DNA from: Paenibacillus beijingensis
GTDB taxonomy: Bacteria > Bacillota > Bacilli > Paenibacillales > Paenibacillaceae
Length of the DNA: 64,000 nt
NCBI RefSeq assembly: GCF_000961095.1
Contig: NZ_CP011058.1
Span: forward strand, 5,410,001 to 5,474,000
Direction of reading: 5' to 3'
Shown piece by piece: positions 42,634-50,927 of this stretch (its first letter is position 1; each line of letters starts with the position of its first letter). The notes under the pieces were generated by a model. The model saw nothing but the letters and a program-made list of their open reading frames with translations, was not told the DNA's origin and did not search any database. Made by a program: the position numbers and the translations under genes.

Positions 42634-42648
42634 TTAAGGAGGTTCAAT

Positions 42649-43518
42649 ATGTCAATACTGAAAAGAGGCGGCCGGCTCCGGACCATTATTCCCGTCCTGT
42701 TCGGCTGTGCGGTGTACGCCTTCGGGCTGCAATATTTCGTGCTGCCGAATCAGTTGATGGAAGGCGGCGTTACCGGAATTGCCATCCTGCTCAACTATGC
42801 GCTCGGACTAAAGCTGTCGATTATGACGATTGTCCTGAACGTGCCGCTGTTCGTGCTCGGACTCCGCGTTCTCGGAAAATACTCGATGATGATGACCATT
42901 ATCGGCACGGTCGGCTTGTCGCTGTTTTTGGCCTTATTCGAAAAAGCGATTCAATTGGGCTGGATCGTCCCTTTCCGGACGTCGCAGGATTACATACTGG
43001 CAGCGCTGTACGCGGGGGTAACGCTCGGGGCCGGGCTCGGCATCGTGTTCCGGTTCGGAGGAACGACAGGGGGCGTCGATATTGCCGCCAGAGTCATTTC
43101 GAAATCAAAAGGCTGGAGCATGGGCCAAATCATTCTCGCTTCCGATGCCATTATTATCGGATTGTCGCTGCTTTACATCCCAATCGAAAAAGTGCTTTAT
43201 ACGCTCGTATCCGTCTTTATCGCGTCCAAGCTGATCGATTTCATTCAAGAGGGAGCCTACGCCGCAAAAGCATTTTCCATTATTACCGTTCACGGCGCGG
43301 AAATTGCCCGGGCAATTACAAAGGAGATGGAAAGAGGAGTGACGTTGATCCCTGCAGTGGGAGCTTACTCGGGGGGAGACAAGCAGATCGTCTACTGCGT
43401 CGTCTCCCGGCAGGAAATCCGCATGCTGAGAATGATCGTTACCGGTATCGATCCGCGCGCATTTATCGTCATTAACGATGTGCACGACGTGCTCGGGGAA
43501 GGATTCAAAGACTCCTGA
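42649..43518 (+). CDS. ypjC: YitT/YpjC-family membrane protein
   Basis: This 289-residue integral membrane protein has about five or six hydrophobic segments in the first 200 residues (TIIPVLFGCAVYAFGLQYFV, ILLNYALGLKLSIMTIVLNV and YILAALYAGVTLGAGLGIVF) and a soluble C-terminal DUF2179 domain of about 80 residues (FSIITVHGAEIARAITKEME). FRFGGTTGGVDIAARVI is a family hallmark. It corresponds to B. subtilis ypjC by place and type, but here it is on the plus strand, opposite its neighbours. Function is not established. A perfect AAGGAGG precedes the ATG. Confidence 0.92.
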   Translation: MSILKRGGRLRTIIPVLFGCAVYAFGLQYFVLPNQLMEGGVTGIAILLNYALGLKLSIMTIVLNVPLFVLGLRVLGKYSMMMTIIGTVGLSLFLALFEKAIQLGWIVPFRTSQDYILAALYAGVTLGAGLGIVFRFGGTTGGVDIAARVISKSKGWSMGQIILASDAIIIGLSLLYIPIEKVLYTLVSVFIASKLIDFIQEGAYAAKAFSIITVHGAEIARAITKEMERGVTLIPAVGAYSGGDKQIVYCVVSRQEIRMLRMIVTGIDPRAFIVINDVHDVLGEGFKDS

Positions 43519-43541
43519 CAACACTCCAAAGCGAGAGAGTC

Positions 43542-44459
43542 CTATTTACGGACGACTCCAAGCTTTTGCTCCGGTTGCTTCTTTCTCGGATAAATAAGCA
43601 CGCCGTTCTGTCCACCCCGGTAATTTCGCCATCCGACCAGAGCCAGCACAGCCGAAACAAACCAAACGATAACATAGATCCAGAAAGGAGGCGAAGCGGC
43701 CGGGAAATCTGCGGCGATTACCGGCTTTTCGTTTATCGTTCCGAACTCAAACAACCCCTTCATCGAGCTTTCCAGCGATTGTATCGCCTGCATGGTCAAC
43801 GCCTCATGAAAATGCTCGTTGTTTGCATGCTGCAGCAGCCGGGCCGTATAGCCGACCTTTTCCTCCACTTCTTCCACGGTTTGGCGCGGTCTTGTCATGA
43901 GTGCCGCCGGTTTCAGCAGTGTCCAGTGCTCGGCAAGCAGCGACATTTCCGCATGCCCCTCAGATCCGCCCCCCTGTCCGTCAAGCCGGCTCTTCCATGC
44001 GTTCGACAACCTGCCTAAATCTTCAAGAACAATGCCCTTATATTCCTGCCACAGCGGCGAATCGGGGTTTGCCAGCGCGTCGGAAGCGAGCCGGATTTGC
44101 GAGGCGGCAACCGTCAGTCCGTTATCGCCGCTACCGCTGCCGGCAATCGTGAACGCGCGCTCCCCTCTTTCCAGGCTCTTCTCCAGCGCAGACCAGCCTT
44201 CCTCGGTACCGAGCATGCGCAGTGCGGGCTGCTTTAGCCACATCTTCGTATCGCGAAGGGCGTAATAGCTTTGCTGCCGGTTTCCATACTTGACCAGCTC
44301 ATACAGCTTGCCGGACGTCATCTGGAACTTGCGCACCGTCGTATTTGGCTCGGTGCGCCCGGCCGCAGGTTCGGCGTAAGCGCCGCGCAGCGCGCCGACG
44401 GCAAGCAGCGCCGCGCACAGCATCATAATGATCCAAGGCCGCCGCTTCGGCATGGACAT
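43542..44459 (-). CDS. ypjB: Sporulation protein YpjB
   Basis: This 305-residue protein has a signal peptide (WIIMMLCAALLAVGALRGAY), a helical external domain and a C-terminal membrane segment (about 262-280, FWIYVIVWFVSAVLALVGW) with a basic cytoplasmic tail. It matches the YpjB sporulation family in order and layout. In Bacillus the gene is transcribed in the mother cell; its biochemical role is unknown. It is 16 bases downstream of ypjA and probably cotranscribed. Confidence 0.87.
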   Translation of the reverse strand: MSMPKRRPWIIMMLCAALLAVGALRGAYAEPAAGRTEPNTTVRKFQMTSGKLYELVKYGNRQQSYYALRDTKMWLKQPALRMLGTEEGWSALEKSLERGERAFTIAGSGSGDNGLTVAASQIRLASDALANPDSPLWQEYKGIVLEDLGRLSNAWKSRLDGQGGGSEGHAEMSLLAEHWTLLKPAALMTRPRQTVEEVEEKVGYTARLLQHANNEHFHEALTMQAIQSLESSMKGLFEFGTINEKPVIAADFPAASPPFWIYVIVWFVSAVLALVGWRNYRGGQNGVLIYPRKKQPEQKLGVVRK

Positions 44460-44475
44460 CCCCTCCTGCCTTACA

Positions 44476-45144
44476 CTATGACGGAACCTCCTGAATTAGA
44501 CCGCTTTCCTCCTTTTGCCTGATGCGGCGAAATATGACGAGCAAATATACGAGAAGCAGACTGAACACGGTCAACCCGACCGTAAATACGCAAATTGCCG
44601 GCACGTTATCGTCAAGCACGTCCGGCAGCCACGGATAAATGCCATAACTGTAATCGACGGCGTCATTAATAAACAGCCAGCAGGCTGCTGCCAATGCCGC
44701 CACACGACCGAAGCTCAGGAACGAAGCAAAAATAACCGCTTCAACAGCCATGCTGAGATGGGAGACAACCAGCATCCAATGCTGCCACTCCAAAATGTCG
44801 CCCTGAGCCGCACCGGCAAAAATCATGACGACCGCCCATATGCCGTATTTGATTGAGGCGACGGCGCCAAGCGCTTCGACAAACGCCCGGACGACGGTCC
44901 GCGGCGGAGCGGCCGGGCGAAAAATCAGGTAGAGCAGTGACAATGTAAAAAACAGACTGGCAGTAGGACTGTCCGGCACGAAAACAAGCTGCCAAAGAGG
45001 ATGACCGCTGCGGCTCGTATATACGAGCTGATTCCAGTACCATTCATACCCGTAAGCTGTGCCCAGCAGATTGACAATAAATAAAGTCCACAAAACCGGT
45101 CGGCTCGTCCAAAAGGTTCTGCTCCAAAAATACGACATTTGCAT
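44476..45144 (-). CDS. ypjA: YpjA-like membrane protein (DUF1405)
   Basis: This 222-residue membrane protein has about six hydrophobic helices: PVLWTLFIVNLLGTAYGYEW, LFFTLSLLYLIFR, YGIWAVVMIFAGAAQ, MLVVSHLSMAVEAVIFASFL, VAALAAACWLFIND and IAVFTVGLTVFSLLLVYLLV-type segments. WLPDVLDDNVP and DAVDYSYGIYPWLP are characteristic of DUF1405. ATG 45144 (MQMSYFW) is chosen because GGAGG lies six bases upstream. It sits between qcrC and ypjB as in B. subtilis. Function unknown. Confidence 0.87.
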   Translation of the reverse strand: MQMSYFWSRTFWTSRPVLWTLFIVNLLGTAYGYEWYWNQLVYTSRSGHPLWQLVFVPDSPTASLFFTLSLLYLIFRPAAPPRTVVRAFVEALGAVASIKYGIWAVVMIFAGAAQGDILEWQHWMLVVSHLSMAVEAVIFASFLSFGRVAALAAACWLFINDAVDYSYGIYPWLPDVLDDNVPAICVFTVGLTVFSLLLVYLLVIFRRIRQKEESGLIQEVPS

Positions 45145-45269
45145 CTTGCGCCTCCAGTTCATCAACTAATCTGTAAACGGTCATTCAGGCTCGCGGCTAA
45201 TAGACCGATTTTGGGCATTTAAAAGCCCATTCTTAATTTAGCACTTTAAGGTATGAACTTCCAACAATG

Positions 45270-45301
45270 AAAAAACCCGACCGCTTTGGCGCGATCAGGT
45301 T
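45270..45301 (-). terminator. Terminator after qcrABC
   Basis: AACCTGATCGC pairs with GCGGTCGGGTT across a six-base loop, with six T residues on the minus strand. It lies 10 bases after the qcrC stop. Confidence 0.88.
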
Positions 45302-45310
45302 TGCGAACGG

Positions 45311-46195
45311 TTATTCGGCTTTCTTCTGTTTGGCAAGCCACGATGCCAATTGGTCGATCTCGCCTTCGTTCAGCGTGTCTTTGAATGCCGGCATGTTGCT
45401 GCCTTTGCCGTTCGTCACGATATCGACCAACTGTTCCTTTGAATATCGTTCCCCGATGCCGTGCAAAGACGGGACCTGGCTTCCGCTTCCCTTTAAATCG
45501 GTGCCGTGACAGCTGATGCAGGCCGCTTTCTTCGTCAGCTCGACGGCCGGATCATTCGGATCGACCAGAGCCGTTTCAGCTTCGGGTGCAGAAGGCTTCT
45601 GCTCTTCGACGCCAGCCTTGCCCGCCTGCGCCGCTTCGCGCGCTTTTTCCTCCCGTTCGATATGCTCCGGAACCGTGTTTGTCAGTTTCAGCTCATACTG
45701 ATAATGATCCCACGATACTTTCGTCAAATAAATGACGGAGATGAGCGACAGCAGCATCAGCGAAGCTGCGACGGGCCGGCGGTAAAACCGCCTTTCCTTG
45801 CCTGTGTCAAGGAAAGGAGCGAGCAGCAGCGCCCCGAACGCGATGCCGGGCACGCCCACAACACCCAGAACGACATAATCGCCGGATACCCACGGGTATT
45901 TGAGCAACTGGTACAGGAATAGGAAATACCAGTCGGGCATCGGAATAAAAGCGGCGTTCAAAGGATCTGCAGGATAACCGAGCGGCGCCGGCTCCGCAAT
46001 CGTCAGAACGAGAAAGCCGACAAGGACGACTGCGCCTACCATCCATTCCTTCAGCAGGAAATTCGGAATGAACGCTTCCGATCTGCCGGGATAGGAAGAA
46101 TAATCGGGCGGCACCGGCCTTTCGCCTTCTCGTTTGCGGACCCTGGAATCGCCGACGTAAACAACTTTTTCGTTCGATTTACGGCCATGCGCCAT
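45311..46195 (-). CDS. qcrC: Menaquinol:cytochrome c reductase cytochrome b/c subunit
   Basis: This subunit fuses the C-terminal part of cytochrome b to a cytochrome c domain, as in Bacillus. The 294 residues contain three membrane helices in the first half (GAVVLVGFLVLTIAEP, VVLGVVGVPGIAFGALLLAP, LMLLSLISVIYLTKVS), with the conserved AAFIPMPDWYFLFLYQLLKY. A charged linker (about 180-215) leads to the heme c motif CISCH (about residue 228) with the distal Met in GSNMPAF. It is the third gene of qcrABC. Confidence 0.96.
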   Translation of the reverse strand: MAHGRKSNEKVVYVGDSRVRKREGERPVPPDYSSYPGRSEAFIPNFLLKEWMVGAVVLVGFLVLTIAEPAPLGYPADPLNAAFIPMPDWYFLFLYQLLKYPWVSGDYVVLGVVGVPGIAFGALLLAPFLDTGKERRFYRRPVAASLMLLSLISVIYLTKVSWDHYQYELKLTNTVPEHIEREEKAREAAQAGKAGVEEQKPSAPEAETALVDPNDPAVELTKKAACISCHGTDLKGSGSQVPSLHGIGERYSKEQLVDIVTNGKGSNMPAFKDTLNEGEIDQLASWLAKQKKAE

Positions 46196-46254
46196 CTGAT
46201 CTCCCCCTTACGTTTTTTCCGTTTAAAAACCACTTTACATCGAAAGGCCGTGGC

Positions 46255-46926
46255 TTACAGCGGTCCGGAAATGCCCTGCTTGCGGATCATAAAGAAATGT
46301 GCCGCCAGCATGGCAAGGAGGGCGCCCGGAAGGAAGAACACATGGATCGCAAAAAAACGGGTCAACGTCATGGCGCCGACAATTTCTCCGCCCTGCAGAA
46401 AGGTGCTTATATACGGGCCGATCCAAGGCACGGAATGCGCAATTTGAATGCCGACCTTGGTCGCAAAGTAAGCCTTGTTATCCCACGGAAGCAGGTATCC
46501 GGTAAAGCCCAGGCCGAGCATAATGAAAAAGATCAGCATCCCGACCACCCAGTTCATCTCGCGCGGCGCCTTGTACGAGCCGGTAAAAAAGACGCGGAGG
46601 GTATGTAAAAACATCATCACGATGACGAGGCTCGCTCCCCAGTGGTGCATTCCTCTCACGATGGAGCCGAAAGCCAATTTATGCTGCAAATAATCGACGC
46701 TTGCGTAAGCGTGATTAATATCCGGAACGTAGTATATTGTCAGAAACATGCCGGACAAAATTTGGATGACGGTAATAAAGAAGGTCAGTCCCCCGAAACA
46801 ATAAACGAAAGCGGAAAAGTGATGCGCCGGATTGACATGCTCCGGAACCTCATGGTCGGCCACATCTCTCCACATCGGCGTCACGTCAAGACGTTCGTCG
46901 ATCCAGTTGTATACGTTTTTAAACAT
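46255..46926 (-). CDS. qcrB: Menaquinol:cytochrome c reductase cytochrome b subunit
   Basis: This four-helix cytochrome b core is 223 residues long and binds two b hemes and menaquinone. Heme-ligand His pairs are in MHHWGASLVIVMMFLHTLRV and in FFAIHVFFLPGALLAMLAAH; GFTGYLLPWDNKAYFA is a quinol-site signature. The start is ATG 46926 (MFKNVYNWIDE), after AAGGAGG, giving the same size as the Bacillus protein. The remaining cytochrome b helices are in qcrC. Confidence 0.97.
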   Translation of the reverse strand: MFKNVYNWIDERLDVTPMWRDVADHEVPEHVNPAHHFSAFVYCFGGLTFFITVIQILSGMFLTIYYVPDINHAYASVDYLQHKLAFGSIVRGMHHWGASLVIVMMFLHTLRVFFTGSYKAPREMNWVVGMLIFFIMLGLGFTGYLLPWDNKAYFATKVGIQIAHSVPWIGPYISTFLQGGEIVGAMTLTRFFAIHVFFLPGALLAMLAAHFFMIRKQGISGPL

Positions 46927-46945
46927 ACCTGCAAACGCCTCCTTG

Positions 46946-47479
46946 TTATACCCGTCTATTGGGAACAATTTCGCCGAGGTATACGTATCCGTTTCTGATG
47001 TCCACTTCATATTCGTCAAGCGGCGCCGGCGCCACGACCAAATTTTTGCCGTCGACGGTGTAGCGCGCTCCATGGCAAGGGCAGACGTATTCATTGTTCT
47101 TTTCCGTATTCCAGTTGATGGTGCACCCAAGATGCTTGCAGACGGGGGAGAGGGCGAATATGTTACCGCTCTCATCTTTCATAATCCAGGCCGATTGCTC
47201 AGGATCGCTAACATACCAGCCGTCGACCTGATGGATTTTAAAATTGAATACGGCAGGTTCCATCGTTTTAATCTCCGATTCCGCCACTACCTTAATCCAG
47301 TTGCCCTTTTCTTTCTTCTCCAATAGAGGATCGACGGCGAACCGGATCATCGGAAGCACAGTGCCCATGGCCATGAAAGCGCCTGCACCTCCAAGCGTGT
47401 AAGTTAAAAACTGCCGCCGCGTCATCTCATTGCGCCTTCTTGGATGGTGCGCAGTCTCGTTCGATTCGTATTGATCCAC
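46946..47479 (-). CDS. qcrA: Rieske iron-sulfur subunit of the qcr complex
   Basis: This 177-residue protein takes electrons from menaquinol. The N-terminus has a twin-Arg-like TRRQFLTYTLGGAGAFMAMG, which serves as Tat signal and anchor. The [2Fe-2S] cluster motifs are CKHLGCTINW (about 112) and CPCHGARYTVDG (about 133). The frame starts at GTG 47479, eight bases after AGGGGG; an internal ATG at residue 19 (MTRRQ) is a less likely alternative. First gene of qcrABC. Confidence 0.96.
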   Translation of the reverse strand: MDQYESNETAHHPRRRNEMTRRQFLTYTLGGAGAFMAMGTVLPMIRFAVDPLLEKKEKGNWIKVVAESEIKTMEPAVFNFKIHQVDGWYVSDPEQSAWIMKDESGNIFALSPVCKHLGCTINWNTEKNNEYVCPCHGARYTVDGKNLVVAPAPLDEYEVDIRNGYVYLGEIVPNRRV

Positions 47480-47565
47480 CCAGATAACCCCCTATGCCAA
47501 CTGATGTTGAACCAGGACATTCCGAATAATAGCTCAGGCTTACAATAACATGAACGATATGAACA

Positions 47566-47967
47566 TTACGGTTGTCCCCAGAGCCGACGCACCCCCGCAT
47601 TCATTTCGTCCGCGCCGTGCTTGCCGCCCAGCACCAAATCCGCATGCATCAAAGCCGGGACCTGTTCCAGCAGCGTAAGCGCAATAACATAACGAAAACC
47701 GCTTTCCTTGAGCCTGCTGCAGACGGCATCCAATCCTTCCGTTAACGAAGCTTCATCGGCTCCCGTATAATGGTATGCCGGATACGTGACGATTCTTCCT
47801 TTAAAAGGAATTTCGAGCAGGTACAGCAAATCGCGAAGCCGCTCCAGCGTTTCGGTCACGATGTAAGGGGCTTCATTTCCGGACAGTCCTGTGACGGGCA
47901 GCAGACAGGTGTCCAAATACGGCTGAAGTTCGAACCACGTCTCCCGGGGCAGGTCATTGAACTTCAA
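47566..47967 (-). CDS. ypiF: YpiF-like protein (DUF2487)
   Basis: This 133-residue soluble protein contains KFNDLPRETWFELQPYLDTC, LPVTGLSGNEAPYIV and IPFKGRIVTYPAYHYTG, and matches the YpiF family that precedes qcrA in Bacillus. Function unknown. TTG 47967 is taken as start because AAGGAGG lies 11 bases before it; the upstream GTG at 47979 abuts that site. It is on the same strand as qcrA, 86 bases upstream, and may be in the same transcript. Confidence 0.83.
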   Translation of the reverse strand: MKFNDLPRETWFELQPYLDTCLLPVTGLSGNEAPYIVTETLERLRDLLYLLEIPFKGRIVTYPAYHYTGADEASLTEGLDAVCSRLKESGFRYVIALTLLEQVPALMHADLVLGGKHGADEMNAGVRRLWGQP

Positions 47968-48118
47968 TGTCGGGCACACCTCCTTTTGCAGGCATGGAGC
48001 TGCCGTTTCATACGGCCCCCGGTTAAAGGCTTGTCACCATTATCGTAACGTCTTTGTCCGATTTTGCCAATCACTTTTTTTTACAATTTAAGCGTTTTCT
48101 TATCTTCCGCTGCCCATA

Positions 48119-48170
48119 AAGCAGCCCCCGCCTGTTCGGAACATGAATTCCGCATTGGCGGGGGCTGCTT
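48119..48170. terminator. GC-rich hairpin after the IDEAL-domain gene
   Basis: Fourteen-base arms AAGCAGCCCCCGCC and GGCGGGGGCTGCTT enclose an inner CGGAA/TTCCG stem. T tracts are short on both sides, so termination is likely but not assured. Confidence 0.55.
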
Positions 48171-48184
48171 CTGCCGAAAACCTA

Positions 48185-48367
48185 TTAAAGTTTTAAAGCA
48201 CTCCATTCCGATGACAGACGACGAAACGTATCCTCGTCCCCCTGTTCGAGAGCGCTGTCGATTGCTGCATACAGCTTTTCCGTCCTGTACTTCAGTATCG
48301 CCTCGTCCAGTATCATTTCGGCAGCAAGGCCCAGCATCGTTTCGTAATTTAATTTCATTTTATCCAT
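48185..48367 (-). CDS. Small IDEAL-domain protein
   Basis: This 60-residue protein is mostly one IDEAL-type helical motif: LAAEMILDEAILKYRTEKLY and IDSALEQGDEDTFRRLSSEW. In B. subtilis, YpiB at the same position has an N-terminal UPF0302 domain followed by IDEAL; here only the IDEAL part exists and no remnant of the first domain is seen upstream. ATG 48367 follows GGAGG at about ten bases. The motif probably mediates a protein contact; partner unknown. Confidence 0.8.
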   Translation of the reverse strand: MDKMKLNYETMLGLAAEMILDEAILKYRTEKLYAAIDSALEQGDEDTFRRLSSEWSALKL

Positions 48368-48627
48368 AGGATACACACCTCCATGTACGGATTAAGAGAT
48401 CCTATATCTGTTGCCGACTACCGTGCTGATTCCACTTTCATGTTCCCGGACGTCTCTACTGTTCATGGATTGCTTACGGTATTGTCTGAACTAGAGTATA
48501 GGCTTAAGAAGCGGCGGCTCTACTGAAATTATATTCAACTGCTAGCGTGACGCCCGTATATTGGCCTTTGTTTGAGCGGAATGTTTCTTTGCCTATCCCG
48601 GCAATCCGTCCGCTCCAAGGCAGCGGA

Positions 48628-49839
48628 CTAGCGATCCCGCGGCAGTTCGATATAATCGTGGTGCTCGACGTGAACGCCTGCAACAACCGCTTTCCCGAGC
48701 CGAGTCATGACCGCTACAGCGCCGTAATTCGCATCTTCACCGATTCTGAGCAGCCCCAAGTGCAGCATCATGGACAAAATTCGTTTATCGAAAACATCGT
48801 CCGGCGTATCGTAAAAATACGATTTTATGTAAGGGGTCAGCGCACTGCGGAGCGAATCGACGGTCACCCATTGCCCGGCCAGCGCATCGATCCAGTGAAC
48901 GAACGACAGCAGATTCGGTATCGCCCCTTTGTACAGCCTGAGCCAGAAGCGGTACAACTGAGTCGGTTCATCGCACCGTTTCTCTTTCACCCATTCTTCG
49001 CCTGCAGCCGTCAATACGAGGCTGCCGTCATTCTCTTCAATCCTCGAATTATAGTAGCAATAGTCGTAGAGAAGCGACATCCGCTCCGGATATTCCCGGA
49101 ATCTGCGGCCGTATCCGAATCTCCATGCCGTCTTTTGCGGTAAATCCTCGCGGACGCCGAAGCTTTCGATTGCCGCCTGAATGCTGCGCCGGTACATAAA
49201 CCCCTCCGCAGTCAGCGGCACTTCATTGTGGCGGACAAACCGGAGAAACGCCAAAACGTCTTCATTTAGCAGCTGCTGCTCATCCCGGTAAACGGACGGC
49301 TCGTCCGTATAAATCAAGCCTGCCGCGAACCGGCGGCGCATCGTTTCCTGGAAACGGCGCTTCAGGTCGTCCGGTACCTGGAACAAGTAACGGTCGGGTC
49401 CGGCCAGTCCGTTGAACAGCCATCCCTGATGCTTGAACCTGGCAATAATATCTCTCGGGCTGTCGCTGGGCACTTCGGCTTTCGCTTTCGCTTTCGGTTT
49501 CGACTTTGATTTGCGGTTTTTGGCCGGCTTTGAGTCCGTCTGACCCGCACTGCTGGCTTGCGGTTTGTCTGCATCGAATTTGCTGTTGTGGACTCTCGCA
49601 ATAAGCTCTTCCAGACTGAATGCATTCCGTTTCTCAAATAGAAGAGAGTTGATGAACCGCAGCTCTTCCAGCTTCATGCTGCCGATCTGCGCCTCGAACA
49701 CCTCTTTACGCCCAACCGTTGACAGAATCGACTGGATAAGCTCGTTTTTAGAGTTTCCGTTGCACTCGCAGCGGTACGCATCCGCGATCCGGTTAAGCTG
49801 CTTGATGTCCGCATATCCCAGCATATCCGCAAGATTCAT
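48628..49839 (-). CDS. Unrecognised 403-residue soluble protein
   Basis: No named function was recognised. The N-terminus (MNLADMLGYADIKQLNRIAD, then CNGNSKNELIQSILSTVGR) looks like a SAP- or HeH-type helical motif as in DNA- or helicase-associated proteins. A low-complexity basic linker (KNRKSKSKPKAKAKA, about residues 106-122) separates it from a winged-helix-rich region (FLRFVRHNEVPLTAEGFMYR; VLTAAGEEWVKEKR) and a C-terminal segment ending in EHHDYIELPRDR. The layout recalls the XPB/Ssl2 N-terminal-like families, but this is weak. It is a single gene with GGAGG upstream, flanked by gene-poor DNA. Confidence 0.72.
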   Translation of the reverse strand: MNLADMLGYADIKQLNRIADAYRCECNGNSKNELIQSILSTVGRKEVFEAQIGSMKLEELRFINSLLFEKRNAFSLEELIARVHNSKFDADKPQASSAGQTDSKPAKNRKSKSKPKAKAKAEVPSDSPRDIIARFKHQGWLFNGLAGPDRYLFQVPDDLKRRFQETMRRRFAAGLIYTDEPSVYRDEQQLLNEDVLAFLRFVRHNEVPLTAEGFMYRRSIQAAIESFGVREDLPQKTAWRFGYGRRFREYPERMSLLYDYCYYNSRIEENDGSLVLTAAGEEWVKEKRCDEPTQLYRFWLRLYKGAIPNLLSFVHWIDALAGQWVTVDSLRSALTPYIKSYFYDTPDDVFDKRILSMMLHLGLLRIGEDANYGAVAVMTRLGKAVVAGVHVEHHDYIELPRDR

Positions 49840-50927
49840 CCGTCGACTCCTCCTTTCTGATCCAAGCTAACAACATCTCAATTTGGTCATCCGGCATCGC
49901 TTGTTGTACTACCATTATGGGAATATATTCGAAAAATATAACCGCCCTCAAAGCGAATCGTGCAATTGCCGGTCCATTCAACACCAAACCGATGCATCGC
50001 TCTTCTTACGTAATGAGCGGTCAATGTCTCGCGGAGAAAGTTTCGGGGGGAACTCTAAGAAAGTATTTAGCGCGAAATAGTTCGTCGCTATATTTTTGGC
50101 TGTGTCGAAGGCGTCTGCATCTGACCCGGAGCATTAGCACGAAGCCAAACCGGTGCCGGAGTTTCGCCAAACTTCCGCAGCATGTTCAAGCCCTTGCCTC
50201 TATCCATTATTAAAAGCCCCAAACGATGCCAACCGCCGGTTCTCGCAAATTCATATCGTCTGAGGTCCTGCCGGCTTGTCCCGGCTTAAATCTGAAACTT
50301 TAAGGCACGTACGGTAAAATACGTATGGTATGGTAAACGATGCACGCCGTAAACTGCATCCATTTGCAGCAAGCCAATTGGCCGAATATCTGCGGACACA
50401 GACCAGCATCGCATGGCTTACGAACCGAGTCATCGTTATTTGTACATTTTGAACCTGTTCCAAGCTCTAACGAATCATAGAGTCACTATTCTACTCCTAT
50501 CGACTCGGTTGGGTTGTTTTTGATGAAATAATGATTGTAGGGTTCGTTATCGCACAAGAAGTCTAATTATTCCTGAAATAACGTTTTTACGATTCTTTAG
50601 CCAGTTTCATAAGCCGTTCACTGCCGTTCACTGCTCGAAGACTCCACCTACGTCAAGATTGTCCCAAACCCTGCGGCCATAACTAAAAACCAAAAACGAG
50701 GCGGAAGACTACTCTCACCCCGTAAATTTATAAAATTCTATTATGTTAACAAAAAACGAACCGGCCAAGGATAGTCCCTTGATCGGTTCGTTTTCGTATT
50801 ATGAGGTCAGCCAGAAAATTTCTGGTTGGCATTTCTTCATCGTCGTTATACGAAGGCCTTAGCCTGGTGTTCATTTTCGGTTTTTGAAGCCGGGACAGCT
50901 CCATGTGCCTGCCGCCGGGGGCAGCGG
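49840..50927. other. Gene-poor kilobase
   Basis: About 1.09 kb without a credible gene. The few short frames lack ribosome sites and family features. The middle is lower in GC than its surroundings and could be decayed mobile or coding DNA, although no transposase fragment was recognised. Near its right end are the dispersed terminator repeat (50749-50792) and a dyad CCAGAAA-A-TTTCTGG at about 50809-50823. Confidence 0.6.
50749..50792 (-). terminator. Terminator repeat copy B
   Basis: On the minus strand AACGAACCGATCAAGG and CCTTGGCCGGTTCGTT form a hairpin followed by T residues, nearly identical to 21229-21273. It lies about 135 bases after the phosphatase gene stop. Confidence 0.7.

Larger units (their letters stand above)
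42279..42648. repeat. Repeat-rich intergenic region before yitT-type gene
   Basis: This 370-base gap has no gene. It holds the second copy of the long palindromic repeat (42431-42557), a partial TTGCCTCCGGC element near 42398, and the hairpin leader repeat at 42584-42633. The plus-strand gene at 42649 begins just after it. Confidence 0.75.

Noticed and set aside
50251..50463. 70-codon minus-strand frame in the gene-poor kilobase
   Set aside because: No ribosome site, no recognisable motif, mixed composition; treated as chance.
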